The position numbers and the translations under genes were made by a program. A stretch of 15,667 nucleotides of DNA from Phenylobacterium sp. (lineage in GTDB: Bacteria; Pseudomonadota; Alphaproteobacteria; Caulobacterales; Caulobacteraceae): assembly GCA_019264505.1 (NCBI GenBank), contig JAHUZY010000220.1, positions 1 through 15,667 of the forward strand. Reading direction: 5' to 3'. The stretch's first letter is position 1, and every line of letters starts with the position of its first letter. The notes below the pieces were generated by a model. It was given only the letters and a program-made list of their open reading frames with translations, did no database searches and was not told the origin of the DNA. Positions 14,779 to 15,667 of the stretch are shown in pieces.

Positions 14779-15615
14779 ATGCGCCGCGCGAACGCCAAGA
14801 ATGTGAAGCAGTTGAGCCAGGGTCCACGGCTCGCCGAAATCCTCCGGTTGTTGGATGAGCGGGCCTTCTGGACGGTGTCGGAACTGGCCGAGCGCTTTGA
14901 CGTCTCCGAGGAGACGATCCGCCGGGACGCCCGCCAACTGGAGCAGAGTGGCGTCATTCAAAAGGTCCATGGCGGCCTGTCGGCGACCAGCCACAAGATA
15001 GAAGCGCCCTATCGGACTCGCCTGAGGGAGAACGCCGCAGCTAAGCAGCGCATCGCCCGGAAGGCTGCCGAACTGGTCAGCGACGGCATGACGCTGCTGA
15101 TCGATTCCGGCACCAGCTGTCATTGGCTGGCCCGCAATCTGGCCCCGCTCCGAAACCTCACCATCGTGACCAACAGCGTGGAAATCGCCCACGAGGTCCT
15201 CGGCAATCCAGGACAAAGGCTGTTGTTGGCCGGCGGGCAGATCAATCCGATCCACAACGCCGCCTTCGGGCCGGAGGCCCAGACCTTCTGTAAGCGGTTT
15301 GCGCCGGACCTCACCATCCTCTCCATGGGCGCGGTCGACGCCGCCCGGGGCTTTCTGGACTTCGACCCGGACGAGGCAGCCTTCAAGCAAAGCCTGCTGG
15401 AGCATGCGCGTCGCGTCGTGGTGCTAGCCGACCACAGCAAGTTCGCCAGGTCAGGCTTCATGCAGGTGGCGTCATTCCGCCAGGTCAAGGACCTGGTGAC
15501 GGACGAGACGCCGCCGGCAGCCGTGCTGGAAGCCGCCGCGCAGACGGACACCCGCATCCATCTCGCAGACGGAGAGGCCAGCAACCCCAGGGAAAGCCGG
15601 CCAGAACTGGTCTAG
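14779..15615 (+). CDS. DeoR/GlpR-family transcriptional regulator
   Basis: 278 residues from ATG. The N-terminal helix-turn-helix (about 16-70) has the family signature: RLAEILRLLDER, then VSEETIRRDARQLEQSGVIQKVHGG (recognition helix ETIRRD, residues 45-50). The DeoRC sugar-phosphate sensor domain (about 85-250) is of the phosphosugar-isomerase fold: LIDSGTSC (107-114), IVTNSVEIAHEV (129-140), LAGGQINP (150-157), GP (164-165), K203 in AAFKQSL, and ADHSKFA (217-223). All residues usually needed for effector binding seem present. Such proteins normally repress sugar-uptake or catabolic genes and release DNA on binding a phosphorylated sugar. It is divergent from the TonB-dependent receptor with repeated operator-like sites in the spacer, so control of the receptor operon and of itself is likely. 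Weak Shine-Dalgarno sequence. Confidence 0.93.
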   Translation: MRRANAKNVKQLSQGPRLAEILRLLDERAFWTVSELAERFDVSEETIRRDARQLEQSGVIQKVHGGLSATSHKIEAPYRTRLRENAAAKQRIARKAAELVSDGMTLLIDSGTSCHWLARNLAPLRNLTIVTNSVEIAHEVLGNPGQRLLLAGGQINPIHNAAFGPEAQTFCKRFAPDLTILSMGAVDAARGFLDFDPDEAAFKQSLLEHARRVVVLADHSKFARSGFMQVASFRQVKDLVTDETPPAAVLEAAAQTDTRIHLADGEASNPRESRPELV

Positions 15616-15667
15616 TCCAGAACGCTCGCCAGTCCGGTTCGCCTTTCGCGACCGCTCAACCGATCAC

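Noticed and set aside
14560..15405. Minus-strand 281-codon frame opposite the DeoR gene
   Set aside because: The plus-strand frame has all DeoR signatures. The opposing frame crosses the operator spacer and has no domain, so it is a shadow.

Overview
The window looks like chromosome from a GC-rich alphaproteobacterium, most likely Caulobacterales (Caulobacter, Phenylobacterium or Brevundimonas type). This is an inference from three things: a large TonB-dependent receptor of the Xanthomonas/Caulobacter type, several GTG/TTG starts with tight ATGA couplings, and the high GC of the right two thirds. No rRNA, tRNA, CRISPR array or intact insertion sequence was seen.

Left block (about 155-4800, all minus strand): a compact four-gene operon transcribed from 4800 towards 155. 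It encodes an acyl carrier protein, a SAM methyltransferase, an FkbH-type HAD protein and an SGNH-like protein fused to a degenerate Rossmann (methyltransferase-like) half. The genes overlap or lie a few bases apart. The block is clearly more AT-rich than the rest. FkbH proteins load a C3 (glyceryl) unit onto a carrier protein, so the operon plausibly makes and transfers a small methylated acyl group to a surface glycan, flagellin glycan or secondary metabolite. The final acceptor is not visible.

Middle block (about 5000-7500): a small SAM methyltransferase (minus) divergent from a GNAT acetyltransferase (plus). Behind the GNAT lies a SMI1/KNR4 (SUKH) gene broken by one in-frame amber codon. 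A 25-residue Tyr/Pro-rich ORF with a good ribosome binding site lies in the convergent gap at 7366-7531.

Right block (7532-15615): a TonB-dependent receptor followed on the same strand by a family-2-like sulfotransferase, an Asp/Asn beta-hydroxylase-like oxygenase, a TPR-sulfotransferase and a second hydroxylase-like oxygenase. The last four are joined by ATGA overlaps or a 2-base gap. A DeoR-family regulator is divergent from the receptor, and the shared spacer holds two copies of a 30-base imperfect repeat with 10-bp internal periodicity, a convincing operator candidate. The arrangement suggests a sugar-responsive uptake locus whose receptor, or whose substrate, is linked to sulfation and hydroxylation. 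This is the most likely little-described system in the window. A stem-loop between the receptor and the enzyme genes may lower expression of the enzymes relative to the receptor.
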